From positions 1-22,278 of the forward strand of contig JBBIMA010000068.1 in NCBI GenBank assembly GCA_037444625.1: a DNA stretch of 22,278 nucleotides. The letters are read 5' to 3'. The notes beneath the pieces are model-generated. The model saw only the letters and a list, made by a program, of their open reading frames with translations, was not told where the DNA came from and did no database searches. A program made the position numbers and the translations under genes. Positions 1 to 7,438 of the stretch are shown in pieces. How positions within the stretch are numbered: the stretch's first letter is position 1; each line of letters begins with the position of its first letter. The DNA comes from DTHT01 sp037444625. Lineage in GTDB: Bacteria > Acidobacteriota > Terriglobia > Bryobacterales > Bryobacteraceae.

Positions 1-1024
1 CGACGCCTGCGGCGGCGCAGAGCGTGGGCAGCAGGTCCACGCCCGAGATCGGCTCGGCGACGGTGCGGCCGGCGGGCGCCCGTCCCGGCCAGCGCAACAG
101 CCCCGGCACGCGGATGCCGCCCTCGTACAGGTGCAGCTTCATGCCCCGCAGCGGGCCGGGAGAGCCGTAGGAGCGCCAGGCGGCGGGATAGCGGTTCAGC
201 GTCTCGGGACCGTTATCGCTGGTGAACCAGACCAGAGTGTTCGGGAGCAGCCCGGCTTGGTCCAGGTGCTGCATCAGGCGCCCGAACTCATGGTCCATCT
301 GGGTGACGTTGGCGTAGTAGAGCGCTTCGCCCGACCGGCGGGCGTCCGGGTAGAGGGCCAGGAATTGCGCATCGGCCGCGATCGGCTCGTGGGGCGCGTG
401 AAAGCAAAGGAAGAGGCAGAAGGGTTTGCCGGGCGGCAGGGATTTCAGCCAGCCGATGGCCTCGTCCACTACCAGCGTGGCGGCGTTGCCCTTGAGCGGG
501 CCGAGGGGCCGGTGGTTGCGCACGAAGTTGACCGGATCGGCATGGCTGGGCGCGGCGTTGTTCTGGGTGGAGAACCAGTGGTCGAAGCCGTGGTCGGAGG
601 GCTGGGGTTGTTCGGGGGAGTTGAACTTACCGTTGCAGTGCCATTTGCCGGAGTGGCAGGTGGCGTATCCGCGGGCTTGGAGGAGGCGGGCGAAGGTGAC
701 TGCCTCGCGCGCCAGATGCATCGGGCTGCCGGCGGGAATCCAGTTGTAAACGCCCAGCCGGTCGGGGATCCGGCCGGTGAGCAGGGCGGCGCGCGCGGGC
801 GAGCAGACGGGCGCGGCGGCGTAACAATCGGTGAAGCGCACGCCTTCCCGGGCCAGCCGGTCCAGGTTGGGCGTGCGGATCAGGGGATGGCCGTAGCAGG
901 CCAAGTCGCCGTAGCCCAGATCGTCGCACAGCACGATGAGAAAATTGGGGCCCGGCGGCGCGCCGGACCAGGCGGCTGCGGCGGCCGTTTTCAGGAAGTC
1001 GCGCCGGCTCGATCCTTCTCCCAT
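1..1024 (-). CDS. Tat-exported sulfatase (arylsulfatase family), C-terminus cut by window edge
   Basis: This gene reads leftward and runs off base 1 without a stop; about 341 residues are visible. It is a type I (formylglycine) sulfatase, which hydrolyses sulfate esters, probably on polysaccharides. A twin-arginine signal (RRDFLKTAAAAA, residues 7-18) implies export. The N-terminal metal site is LCDDLGYGD (32-40). The formylglycine signature is CSPAR (74-78), with Cys74 as the residue to be oxidised. A GKWH motif lies at 126-129 and a DNG metal motif near residue 270. The start at 1024 places the signal right at the N-terminus; an in-frame ATG at 1054 would add ten residues. It diverges from the oxidoreductase at 1064 with only 39 bases between. 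The substrate cannot be read from the sequence. Family membership is secure. Confidence 0.93.
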   Translation of the reverse strand, partial: MGEGSSRRDFLKTAAAAAWSGAPPGPNFLIVLCDDLGYGDLACYGHPLIRTPNLDRLAREGVRFTDCYAAAPVCSPARAALLTGRIPDRLGVYNWIPAGSPMHLAREAVTFARLLQARGYATCHSGKWHCNGKFNSPEQPQPSDHGFDHWFSTQNNAAPSHADPVNFVRNHRPLGPLKGNAATLVVDEAIGWLKSLPPGKPFCLFLCFHAPHEPIAADAQFLALYPDARRSGEALYYANVTQMDHEFGRLMQHLDQAGLLPNTLVWFTSDNGPETLNRYPAAWRSYGSPGPLRGMKLHLYEGGIRVPGLLRWPGRAPAGRTVAEPISGVDLLPTLCAAAGV

Positions 1025-1048
1025 GGCCGCACCGTTTCGCGCCTGTTG

Positions 1049-1054
1049 TATCAT
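1049..1054 (+). promoter_or_regulatory. Putative -10 hexamer TATCAT for the 1064 gene
   Basis: TATCAT ends nine bases before the ATG at 1064, so the predicted transcript starts only a few bases before the start codon. No Shine-Dalgarno sequence is visible and no good -35 is seen. It lies in the 39-base divergent spacer next to the sulfatase start. This is a motif call only. Confidence 0.4.
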
Positions 1055-1063
1055 GCCCGCAGC

Positions 1064-2176
1064 ATGGAGCTCAACCTGGACCTGGAGCACGTGGCGCCGC
1101 CGCCCGCCCGCCGGGACTACCGGATCGGCGTAGTGGGCGCGGGCTTCGTGGTGCGTGAGCTGCAACTGCCCGCCTACCGCCGGGCGGGTTACCAGGTGGC
1201 GGCGATCACCGACCTGGATGCGGAGCGGGCGCGGGAAACCGCCAGGCTGTGCGGCGTACCCGCGGTGTACCCCGGACTGGAGGAGCTGCTGGCGGATTCC
1301 TCGCTGGAAGTGGTGGACGTTGCGGTGCCGCCCGACCGGCAGCCGGCCGTGATCCGGCGGATCGTCGAGCGAGCCGGCCACGTACGGGGCGTGCTGGCCC
1401 AGAAGCCGCTGGCCCTGAGTTTCGCCGAGGCGGCCGAGATCGTGCGCCTCTGCGAGCAAGCCGGAGTCACGCTGGCCGTCAACCAGAATATGCGCTGGGA
1501 CCCTTCGATCCGCGCTCTGCGGACGCTGCTCGAGCGCGGCTGGCTGGGCGAGCCGGTGCTGGCCACCGTCGAGATGCGCGCGCCCCGGCGCTACGTCTCC
1601 TGGAAGCGGCGCTCGGACCGGCTGACGGTGCCGGTCATGAGCATCCACCATCTGGATGCGTTTCGCTTCCTGTTCGGCGAGCCGGAGGGCGTCTACGCCA
1701 GCGCCCGTCCGGATCCGCGCGCGGACTTCCCCCACCGCGACGGCATCGTGCTCTACATCCTGGAGTACGCCGGGGGATTGCGCGCCGCGGCCTGGGACGA
1801 CGTCTATGCCGGCCCGGTGTTGGAGGGGGCCGCGCCGGACAACTACATCCGTTGGCGGGTAGAGGGAACCGAGGGGCTGGCCCGCGGCAGCATCGGCTGG
1901 CACGCCTGGCCCAACGTGGTGCCGAGCACGCTGGACTTCACCACCCGCCTGCGGCCCGGCGTGTGGTTCTCGCCGCGCTGGCGAGAGGCCTGGTTTCCGG
2001 ACGCCTTCGCCGGCCCGATGGGCGAGCTGCTGGACAGCCTGGCCGCCGGGCGCCCGCCCTCGGTCAGCGGGCGGGACAACCTGGGCACGCTGGCACTGGT
2101 CGAGGCCTGTTACCGCTCGCTCGAGGAGCGCCGCCTGGTGAGTCCGGCGGAAGCGGCCGGGCCGGGCGGCTGCTGA
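1064..2176 (+). CDS. Gfo/Idh/MocA-family NAD(P)-dependent oxidoreductase
   Basis: 370 residues, a usual length for this family of sugar and inositol dehydrogenases. The Rossmann dinucleotide motif is GVVGAGF (22-28), followed by the first beta-alpha-beta unit ending in ITDLDAER. The usual EKP motif appears as QKP (113-115), so the cofactor-side lysine is kept. A SIHHLDAFR segment (193-201) matches the substrate-side histidine/aspartate region. There is no signal peptide, so the protein is probably cytoplasmic. The frame stays open upstream to 131, but that part is antisense to the sulfatase; the Rossmann fold begins about 20 residues after the chosen ATG. It stands 58 bases before the rhamnose mutarotase gene. 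The substrate is unknown. Confidence 0.9.
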   Translation: MELNLDLEHVAPPPARRDYRIGVVGAGFVVRELQLPAYRRAGYQVAAITDLDAERARETARLCGVPAVYPGLEELLADSSLEVVDVAVPPDRQPAVIRRIVERAGHVRGVLAQKPLALSFAEAAEIVRLCEQAGVTLAVNQNMRWDPSIRALRTLLERGWLGEPVLATVEMRAPRRYVSWKRRSDRLTVPVMSIHHLDAFRFLFGEPEGVYASARPDPRADFPHRDGIVLYILEYAGGLRAAAWDDVYAGPVLEGAAPDNYIRWRVEGTEGLARGSIGWHAWPNVVPSTLDFTTRLRPGVWFSPRWREAWFPDAFAGPMGELLDSLAAGRPPSVSGRDNLGTLALVEACYRSLEERRLVSPAEAAGPGGC

Positions 2177-2187
2177 AGGAGAGAGCG

Positions 2188-2193
2188 TACAAT
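2188..2193 (+). promoter_or_regulatory. Possible -10 hexamer TACAAT upstream of the mutarotase gene
   Basis: TACAAT lies 41 bases before the ATG at 2235, just after the stop of the preceding oxidoreductase. It would give a leader of about 35 bases containing the GGGAGG ribosome site. No convincing -35 is seen, and read-through from the upstream gene is equally possible. Confidence 0.25.
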
Positions 2194-2234
2194 GGACGGC
2201 GGGGTTTGTAAGAGACCTTCGGGAGGCGAGCCTC

Positions 2235-2558
2235 ATGCGGCGCTACGGCATGGTCATCGGCCTGGATCCGGCCCGGCTCGAGGAGTACAAGGCCTATCAC
2301 GCGCGGGCCTGGCCCGAAGTCCTCGATATGATCCGGGCGTGTAACATCCGGAATTACTCGATTTATTACAAAGACGGCCGGCTTTTCAGTTACTTCGAGT
2401 ATGTGGGCGAGGATTTCGAAGCCGACATGGCCCGGATGGCGGCCGACCCCAAGACGCAGGAGTGGTGGGCGATCATGAAGCCCATGCAGCAGCCCCTCCC
2501 GACGCGCCGGCCGGGCGAGTGGTGGGCCGAGATGGAGGAGGTTTTCCACCTGGATTGA
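2235..2558 (+). CDS. rhaM: L-rhamnose mutarotase
   Basis: 107 residues, close to the roughly 104 of E. coli RhaM. The enzyme interconverts the alpha and beta anomers of L-rhamnose and so feeds rhamnose isomerase. Hallmarks seen are the N-terminal EEYKAYHARAWPEV segment with Tyr18, His22 (general acid in the family) and Trp26, the NYSIYY segment with Tyr41, the paired tryptophans in QEWWAIM, and the C-terminal EMEEVFHLD that matches the family's EVFYL ending. A purine-rich ribosome site (GGGAGG) precedes the ATG. No rhaA, rhaB or rhaD lies nearby, so the rest of the pathway must be elsewhere. Neighbouring oxidoreductases and a GH127 enzyme suggest use of rhamnose- and arabinose-bearing polymers. 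Confidence 0.93.
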   Translation: MRRYGMVIGLDPARLEEYKAYHARAWPEVLDMIRACNIRNYSIYYKDGRLFSYFEYVGEDFEADMARMAADPKTQEWWAIMKPMQQPLPTRRPGEWWAEMEEVFHLD

Positions 2559-2559
2559 G

Positions 2560-2598
2560 GGGGCGGCCCGGGGCCTGAGGGCTGGGCTGCGCCGCCCC
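2560..2598 (+). terminator. Possible hairpin after the mutarotase gene
   Basis: GGGGCGGC (2560-2567) and GCCGCCCC (2591-2598) form a perfect 8-base inverted repeat with a 23-base loop, starting right after the mutarotase stop and ending before the -10 at 2611. There is no T-run, so it may be a weak terminator or a chance pairing in GC-rich DNA. Confidence 0.3.
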
Positions 2599-2610
2599 GT
2601 CCGGCGGCGG

Positions 2611-2616
2611 CATAAT
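2611..2616 (+). promoter_or_regulatory. Putative -10 hexamer CATAAT for the 2623 gene
   Basis: CATAAT ends six bases before the ATG at 2623. The normal -10 to start-site distance would put the first transcribed base at or next to the A of the start codon, giving a leaderless mRNA. The intervening GGGGG could instead serve as a weak ribosome site if transcription starts earlier. Confidence 0.42.
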
Positions 2617-2622
2617 CGGGGG

Positions 2623-3819
2623 ATGACGTCCGCCTGGAGTCGCCGGGATGTGTTGCGCGGGGCGGGGGCCCCGTTTCTGGTCGGCGAGCGGGCCGCGCCC
2701 CGGCCGGTGCGCATCGGGATCGTGGGCGGGGGCTTCGGCGCCGCCTTCCAATGGCACTTGCATCCGGAGGCGCGTGTGACCGCGGTGTGCGATTTGCGGC
2801 CCGATCGGCTGCGCCGGCTGGCCGAGGTGTACCGCTGCGGCGCCACGTATGCCAATTTCCGGGAGTTTCTGCGCCACCCCGAGCTGGACGCGGTGGGCGT
2901 CTTCACGCCTGCGCCCTTGCACGCCTGGATGGCGATCGAGGCGATGAAGGCGGGCAAGCACGTGCTGAGCGCGGTGCCCGCCGGCATGAGCGTCGAGGAG
3001 CTGGAGCGGCTGCTGGAGACGGTCCGGCGCACGGGGCTGCGGTACATGATGGCCGAGACCAGCTACTACCGCGCGGAAATCATCACCTGCCGGCAGTGGG
3101 CGAGCGAGGGCCGCTTCGGCACGATCTTTTACAGCGAGGCGGAATACCATCACGAAGGCCTGCTGGCCCTGATGTTCGACGAGCGCGGCCTGCCCACCTG
3201 GCGGCACGGCTTCCCGCCCATGCTGTACCCGACGCACTCGACGGGCATGGTCATTCCGGTGACGGGCGAGCGGCTGGTCGAGGTGCAGGCGATCGGTTGG
3301 GGCGACGGTCATGAGGTGCTCCAGACCAATCAGTACAAGAACCCCTTCTGGAACACGACGGCTTTCTTCAAGACCTCGCGGGGGCACGCCAGTCGGATCG
3401 CGGTGTGCTGGCACATCGCGGCGGGGGGAGTCGAGCGGGGGGCCTTTTACGGCGACCGGCTCTCCTACCTCATGGCCCGTCCGGAGGGATCGCCCAACAC
3501 GGTGGTGCGCATCGCGCAGGGAGGCCGCACGGTCCTGGACGCCGAGGGCTACCCGCAGGGTTCGGTTCTGATCGAGGCCTTCGCCCAGCCTAACCACCAG
3601 GAGCGGCTGCCCGAGCCGCTGCGCGTGAAGACCGGCCACGGCGGCTCGCATGCTTTCATCACGCATGAATTCGTGCGGGCCGTCCTGGAGGACCGGCATC
3701 CCGAAGTCAACGCCTGGGAGGCGGTGGCTTACACCCTGCCGGGCATCATCGCCCACCGGTCCGCCCTGCGCGGGGGCGAGCCGCTGAAGATCCCGGACTA
3801 CGGCGCAGCACCCGCCTGA
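2623..3819 (+). CDS. Tat-signal Gfo/Idh/MocA-family oxidoreductase lacking the EKP lysine
   Basis: 398 residues. The N-terminus carries a short twin-arginine-like signal (SRRDVLRGAGAPFLV, 6-20), followed by the Rossmann motif GIVGGGFGA (32-40). The usual EKP triad reads AVP (117-119, in HVLSAVPAG), so the conserved lysine is missing. An AETSYYR segment follows at 144-150. Gfo/Idh proteins with Tat signals are known to be exported with bound cofactor (Zymomonas glucose-fructose oxidoreductase is the classic case), so periplasmic sugar oxidoreduction is plausible here. The signal's hydrophobic core is short, and export should be tested. It is followed after 34 bases by the GH127 gene, which it may support. 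Confidence 0.87.
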   Translation: MTSAWSRRDVLRGAGAPFLVGERAAPRPVRIGIVGGGFGAAFQWHLHPEARVTAVCDLRPDRLRRLAEVYRCGATYANFREFLRHPELDAVGVFTPAPLHAWMAIEAMKAGKHVLSAVPAGMSVEELERLLETVRRTGLRYMMAETSYYRAEIITCRQWASEGRFGTIFYSEAEYHHEGLLALMFDERGLPTWRHGFPPMLYPTHSTGMVIPVTGERLVEVQAIGWGDGHEVLQTNQYKNPFWNTTAFFKTSRGHASRIAVCWHIAAGGVERGAFYGDRLSYLMARPEGSPNTVVRIAQGGRTVLDAEGYPQGSVLIEAFAQPNHQERLPEPLRVKTGHGGSHAFITHEFVRAVLEDRHPEVNAWEAVAYTLPGIIAHRSALRGGEPLKIPDYGAAPA

Positions 3820-3831
3820 ATCCGCTCGCGT

Positions 3832-3853
3832 TATTCTCAGAGAGGAATCCGCC
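3832..3853 (+). promoter_or_regulatory. Possible -10 (TATTCT) and strong ribosome site before the GH127 gene
   Basis: TATTCT at 3832-3837 is followed by GAGGAA at 3842-3847, six bases before the ATG at 3854. The ribosome site is one of the better ones in the window and decides the start. The promoter call is weak because the gene may also be read from upstream. Confidence 0.35.
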
Positions 3854-5812
3854 ATGCAGACTACTCGCCGCCATTTTCTGGCCGGCCTGGCCGCCGCGAC
3901 GGGCGCCGGTGCGGCCGCGACCGACTGGCGCCGTCAGGGCGTCCTGCACCTGGAGAGCTCGCCGCACGCCCGGCTGCGCAACCTGCCCGTGCGGTGGCAC
4001 CGCCTGGGCGAAGGCTTCTGGAGCCCCCGCCGTAAGGTCAACCTGGAGCGCAGCATTCCCTCGCTGCTCGAATTGCTCGAAGAGCACGGCGTGGTGGATA
4101 ATTTCCGGCGGCTCACCGGCCGCAAGTCGGTCCCGCGGCGCGGGCCGCTGTTCACGGATTCCGACCTCTACAAGTGGATGGAGGCGGCCGCCTTCGTCCT
4201 CCAGTCGGAGGATCATGCCGGGCTGCGCGCGAACCTGGAGCGGCTGGCGGAGGAGATTCTGGCCGCCCAGGAGCCGAGCGGTTACCTGAACACGTACTAT
4301 GTCGAGGAGCGCCGCCATCTGCGCTTTCGCGAGATGCACCGCGGCCACGAATTGTACTGCCTGGGCCACTTACTCCAGGCGGCCATCGCCTGGTATCGCG
4401 CCTCGGGCGAGCGCCGTCTGCTGGAGGGCGGCATCCGTTTCGTCCATTACCTGGTCGAGAACTTCGGCCCTTCCAAGCAACCGTTGCTGACCGGTCATCC
4501 CGAGCTGGAGATGGCCCTGGTGGAGCTGTACCGCACCACGGGGGAGCGCTCCTGTCTGGACCTGGCCGGTTACCTGCTGCGGGGCGACGGCGAGCGGCTG
4601 AAGCTCACTCCGCAGCAGTTGGTCTACCTGTTCAGCGGCAAGCCGTTCACCGCCCGGAGGCAGTTGGAGGGGCATGCGGTGCGGGCCATGTACGCCTGCT
4701 GCGGGGCGGCGGATTATTACATGGAGACCGGCGAGGCCGACTACGCGCAGACGCTGGAGAATCTCTGGCAGGACCTGACCCGCCGGAAGATGTACATCAC
4801 GGGCGGAGTGGGCTCGCGGGCGCAGGGGGAGACCTTCGGCGAGGCTTACGAGCTTCCCAACGGCCTGGCCTATGCGGAGAGCTGCGCCGCCATCGGGAGC
4901 CTGATGTGGAACTGGCGGATGCTGGCCGCCCGGGGGGAGGCGCGCTTCGCGGACGTCTTGGAGCAGGCTCTGTACAACGGCGTGAACTCGGGCCTCTCGC
5001 TGTCGGGCGACCTGTACTGCTACCGCAACCCGCTCCAGCTCAGCGGGAACCCGGCGGAGCGCATCCGCAATCCCTGGTACGACACGACCTGCTGCCCGCC
5101 CAACCTCGAGCGCATCCTGGCCTCGCTGCCGGGCTATTTCTACAGCACGGACGGGGAGAACTTGTGGGTTCACCTTTACCATGCGGGGGAGCTGGAATGG
5201 CTCCGGCAGGACGGCACGGTGCGGATCATCCAGCAGACCCGCTATCCCTGGGACGGGCGCATCACGCTGCGCATCCGGAGCGACGCCCCGCGGCGCTTCG
5301 CCCTATGGTTGCGGGTGCCGGGCTGGTGCTCGGCGGCCGAGCTGGTGGTGAACGGGCGGCGCGAGAGCGCGCGGCCGGGCGAGTACGCCCGTCTGGAGCG
5401 GACCTGGCAGCCGGGCGAGCAGGTGGAGCTGCTCCTGCCGGTGAAGGCGGAGCTGGTCCGGGCCAATCCGCGGGTGGCGGAGAACACGGGCCAGGCGGCG
5501 GTGCGGCGCGGGCCGCTGATCTACTGCCTCGAGCAGCCGGATAATCCTCAGACCTCGGTGTTCGACATGCTGCTGGATGGCGGGGAGGACTTTCGGGAGG
5601 AGTTCCGCCCGGAGCTGTTGGGGGGTGTGGTGGTGCTCAAGCACAAGGGACGCCTTTATCGCACGTCGCCGGCCGAGGAGCCGCTGTACCGGCCCTGGCG
5701 GTCTCCGGCCCCTGCGACGCGCCCGGCGGAGCTTACGTTGATCCCGTACTATACCTTCGCCAACCGGGGACCGGCCGCCATGCGGGTGTGGGTGCCGGTG
5801 CTGGGGGCTTAG
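3854..5812 (+). CDS. GH127 glycoside hydrolase (beta-L-arabinofuranosidase type, former DUF1680)
   Basis: 652 residues, normal for GH127. Members remove beta-L-arabinofuranose from plant glycans using a zinc-bound cysteine nucleophile. A Tat signal opens the protein (TTRRHFLAGLAAATGAGAAA, 3-22), so the enzyme is probably exported. The N-terminal family region is recognisable (VNLERS, then NFRRLTG and SDLYKWMEAAAF at 103-114). The (alpha/alpha) barrel core carries GETFGEAYELPN (325-336), AESC (341-344; Glu342, Cys344) and the vicinal cysteines TTCCPPN (Cys413-Cys414). By spacing against Bifidobacterium HypBA1 these match the zinc ligands and nucleophile, with Glu326 or Glu330 as acid/base. The catalytic set therefore looks complete. 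The last 180 residues form the beta-rich accessory region. The substrate may differ from arabinofuranose, as the family is broad. Confidence 0.92.
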   Translation: MQTTRRHFLAGLAAATGAGAAATDWRRQGVLHLESSPHARLRNLPVRWHRLGEGFWSPRRKVNLERSIPSLLELLEEHGVVDNFRRLTGRKSVPRRGPLFTDSDLYKWMEAAAFVLQSEDHAGLRANLERLAEEILAAQEPSGYLNTYYVEERRHLRFREMHRGHELYCLGHLLQAAIAWYRASGERRLLEGGIRFVHYLVENFGPSKQPLLTGHPELEMALVELYRTTGERSCLDLAGYLLRGDGERLKLTPQQLVYLFSGKPFTARRQLEGHAVRAMYACCGAADYYMETGEADYAQTLENLWQDLTRRKMYITGGVGSRAQGETFGEAYELPNGLAYAESCAAIGSLMWNWRMLAARGEARFADVLEQALYNGVNSGLSLSGDLYCYRNPLQLSGNPAERIRNPWYDTTCCPPNLERILASLPGYFYSTDGENLWVHLYHAGELEWLRQDGTVRIIQQTRYPWDGRITLRIRSDAPRRFALWLRVPGWCSAAELVVNGRRESARPGEYARLERTWQPGEQVELLLPVKAELVRANPRVAENTGQAAVRRGPLIYCLEQPDNPQTSVFDMLLDGGEDFREEFRPELLGGVVVLKHKGRLYRTSPAEEPLYRPWRSPAPATRPAELTLIPYYTFANRGPAAMRVWVPVLGA

Positions 5813-5861
5813 GGCAGGCGCTCTCTAATGTAACCGGCGGGCTGCGGCCGATAGATGGACT

Positions 5862-6140
5862 GTGGCTGAGCGCCGCCTGATCCGGCTGTACGTGAGCGGA
5901 GCAACCCCGCGATCCGCCCGCGCCATTCAGAGCATCAAGGCCATCTGCGAGGAGCGCCTGCCCGGGCGCTACGAGCTGGAGGTCATTGACGTCTACCAGC
6001 AGGGCAGCCGCGCCGGCCGCGACGGGGTGCTGGCCACGCCCACCCTGATCCAACGGACCGAACGCTCGGTCCGCAGGCTGGTGGGCAATCTCTCCGACCG
6101 CAAGCGTGTGCTGGCGGCCTTGGGTCTGGCTTCCCGATGA
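5862..6140 (+). CDS. kaiB: KaiB-like clock/signalling protein
   Basis: 92 residues in a thioredoxin-like KaiB fold. The match to cyanobacterial KaiB runs over the whole length: LYVSGATPRSARAI (9-22), LEVIDVYQQ, then LATPTL with its conserved proline and VRRLVGNLSDRKRVLAALGL near the C-terminus. In cyanobacteria KaiB binds KaiC and displaces the kinase SasA, whose own sensor domain is KaiB-like. No kaiA or kaiC is in the window, so a role outside a full clock is likely. The GTG at 5862 is chosen because it puts the first beta strand six residues in and no ATG is available. The stop overlaps the next start (ATGA, 6137-6140), indicating translational coupling to the histidine kinase. Confidence 0.9.
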   Translation: MAERRLIRLYVSGATPRSARAIQSIKAICEERLPGRYELEVIDVYQQGSRAGRDGVLATPTLIQRTERSVRRLVGNLSDRKRVLAALGLASR

Positions 6141-7426
6141 GCGAGAGCTTGAAGATTCAGGTGGCCCGGCTGCGGGCGCGCTTGAGCGCCGCCGAGCAAG
6201 CTCTGCGCGCTATCCGCCAGGGCGAGGTGGATGCCGTGCTCGCTCCCGGTCCCCAGGGCCGCCAGGTGTTCACCTTGCGCGGCGCCGACCATACCTACCG
6301 CGTGTTTCTGGAGCAGATGCAAGAGGGCGCCGCCGCCCTGGATCGTCAGGGCGCCGTCCTGTACGCCAACCGGCGCCTGGCCGAGTTGCTCCGGGCTCCC
6401 CTGGAGAAAGTGATCGGCTCGAGTTTCCGGACTTGGATCGCGCCTAACTCCCGGGAGGCCTTCGAGGAGCTGATGGGCCGTGCGGCCGCCGGTCCGGCCC
6501 GAGCCGAGCTGTTGGTTCGCACCCAGGACGGCGTACTGGCGCCGGTCTCAATTTCAGGCAGCCCTGCGGAAGGGGAGGCCCTGCCCGCCCTCTGCCTGGT
6601 CGTGAGCGATCTGAGCGAACCGAAACGGCGCGAGGAGGAGCTGCGCCGCCAGGCCGAGTTGCTCAGCCAGGCCCGGCAGCAACTGGAGCAGCAGGCGGCG
6701 GAACTGGCCCGCTCGAACGCCGAACTGGAGCAGTTCGCCTACGTTGCGGCGCATGACTTGCAGGAGCCCCTGCGCATGGTGACCGGCTATTGCCGCCTGT
6801 TGGAGCGGCGCTATCAAGGCAAGCTGGACGCCAAGGCGGAGCGCTTCATCGCCCACGCGGTGGAGGGCGCCGAGCGCATGCAGCGAATGATCGAGGGCCT
6901 GCTGGAGTATTCCCGAGTGGGTACGCGAGGCGGGCCGCTCACGCCCACCGACAGCGGGGCCATCCTCCAGCAGGCCTGCGCCGACTTGCGCGGCCGGATC
7001 CAAGCCGCCGGGGCTCGGGTGAGCTGGGATCCGCTGCCCGTCGTAATGGCCGACGCCACGCAACTGCTGCGACTGCTGGAGAACCTGATCGGGAACGCTC
7101 TGAAATTCCGGGGAGCGGAGCCCCCGCGCGTGCATGTTTCGGCTCACGCCCGCGAAGGCGAGTGGCTCTTCGCCGTACGCGACAACGGCATCGGGATTCC
7201 GCCGGCCGAGCGCGAGCGGATCTTCGCGCTGTTCCAGCGATTGCACCCGCGTTCGGAGTATCCGGGCGAGGGGTTGGGACTGGCTATCGCCAGGCGGATT
7301 GTCGAGCGTCATGGCGGGCGGATCTGGGTCGAGTCCGAACCCGGCCGGGGCGCGACGTTCTACTTCACGTTGCCGCCGGCGGCCCAGGCGGCCGTCCGCC
7401 GGGCCAAGGGGGCCAATGCGGGATAG
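6137..7426 (+). CDS. Soluble PAS-domain sensor histidine kinase
   Basis: 429 residues. An N-terminal helix (1-30) leads to a PAS-like module (about 50-160), with the segment RVFLEQMQEGAAALD followed by GAVLYANRRLAELL. A coiled-coil linker follows (about 160-200, rich in E, Q and R), then a HisKA dimerisation domain with phospho-acceptor His206 in AAHDLQEPLR. The HATPase_c domain has the N box (ENLIGNALKF, Asn316/Asn320), G1 (DNGIGIP, 349-355) and G2 (GEGLGLA, 377-383). There are no membrane segments, so it senses a cytoplasmic cue. Its start codon lies inside the kaiB stop, and a receiver protein follows after 12 bases. The layout resembles a SasA-type pathway in which the KaiB-like sensor is a separate polypeptide. 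Confidence 0.92.
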   Translation: MSESLKIQVARLRARLSAAEQALRAIRQGEVDAVLAPGPQGRQVFTLRGADHTYRVFLEQMQEGAAALDRQGAVLYANRRLAELLRAPLEKVIGSSFRTWIAPNSREAFEELMGRAAAGPARAELLVRTQDGVLAPVSISGSPAEGEALPALCLVVSDLSEPKRREEELRRQAELLSQARQQLEQQAAELARSNAELEQFAYVAAHDLQEPLRMVTGYCRLLERRYQGKLDAKAERFIAHAVEGAERMQRMIEGLLEYSRVGTRGGPLTPTDSGAILQQACADLRGRIQAAGARVSWDPLPVVMADATQLLRLLENLIGNALKFRGAEPPRVHVSAHAREGEWLFAVRDNGIGIPPAERERIFALFQRLHPRSEYPGEGLGLAIARRIVERHGGRIWVESEPGRGATFYFTLPPAAQAAVRRAKGANAG

Positions 7427-7438
7427 TCGAGGCGCAGG

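Noticed and set aside
131..1063. In-frame N-terminal extension of about 311 codons before the oxidoreductase at 1064
   Set aside because: It is antisense to a clear sulfatase and its translation has no recognisable domain; the Rossmann fold starts just after the 1064 ATG.
2473..3855. 460-codon minus-strand open frame
   Set aside because: It is antisense to the Gfo/Idh gene, with no family motifs.
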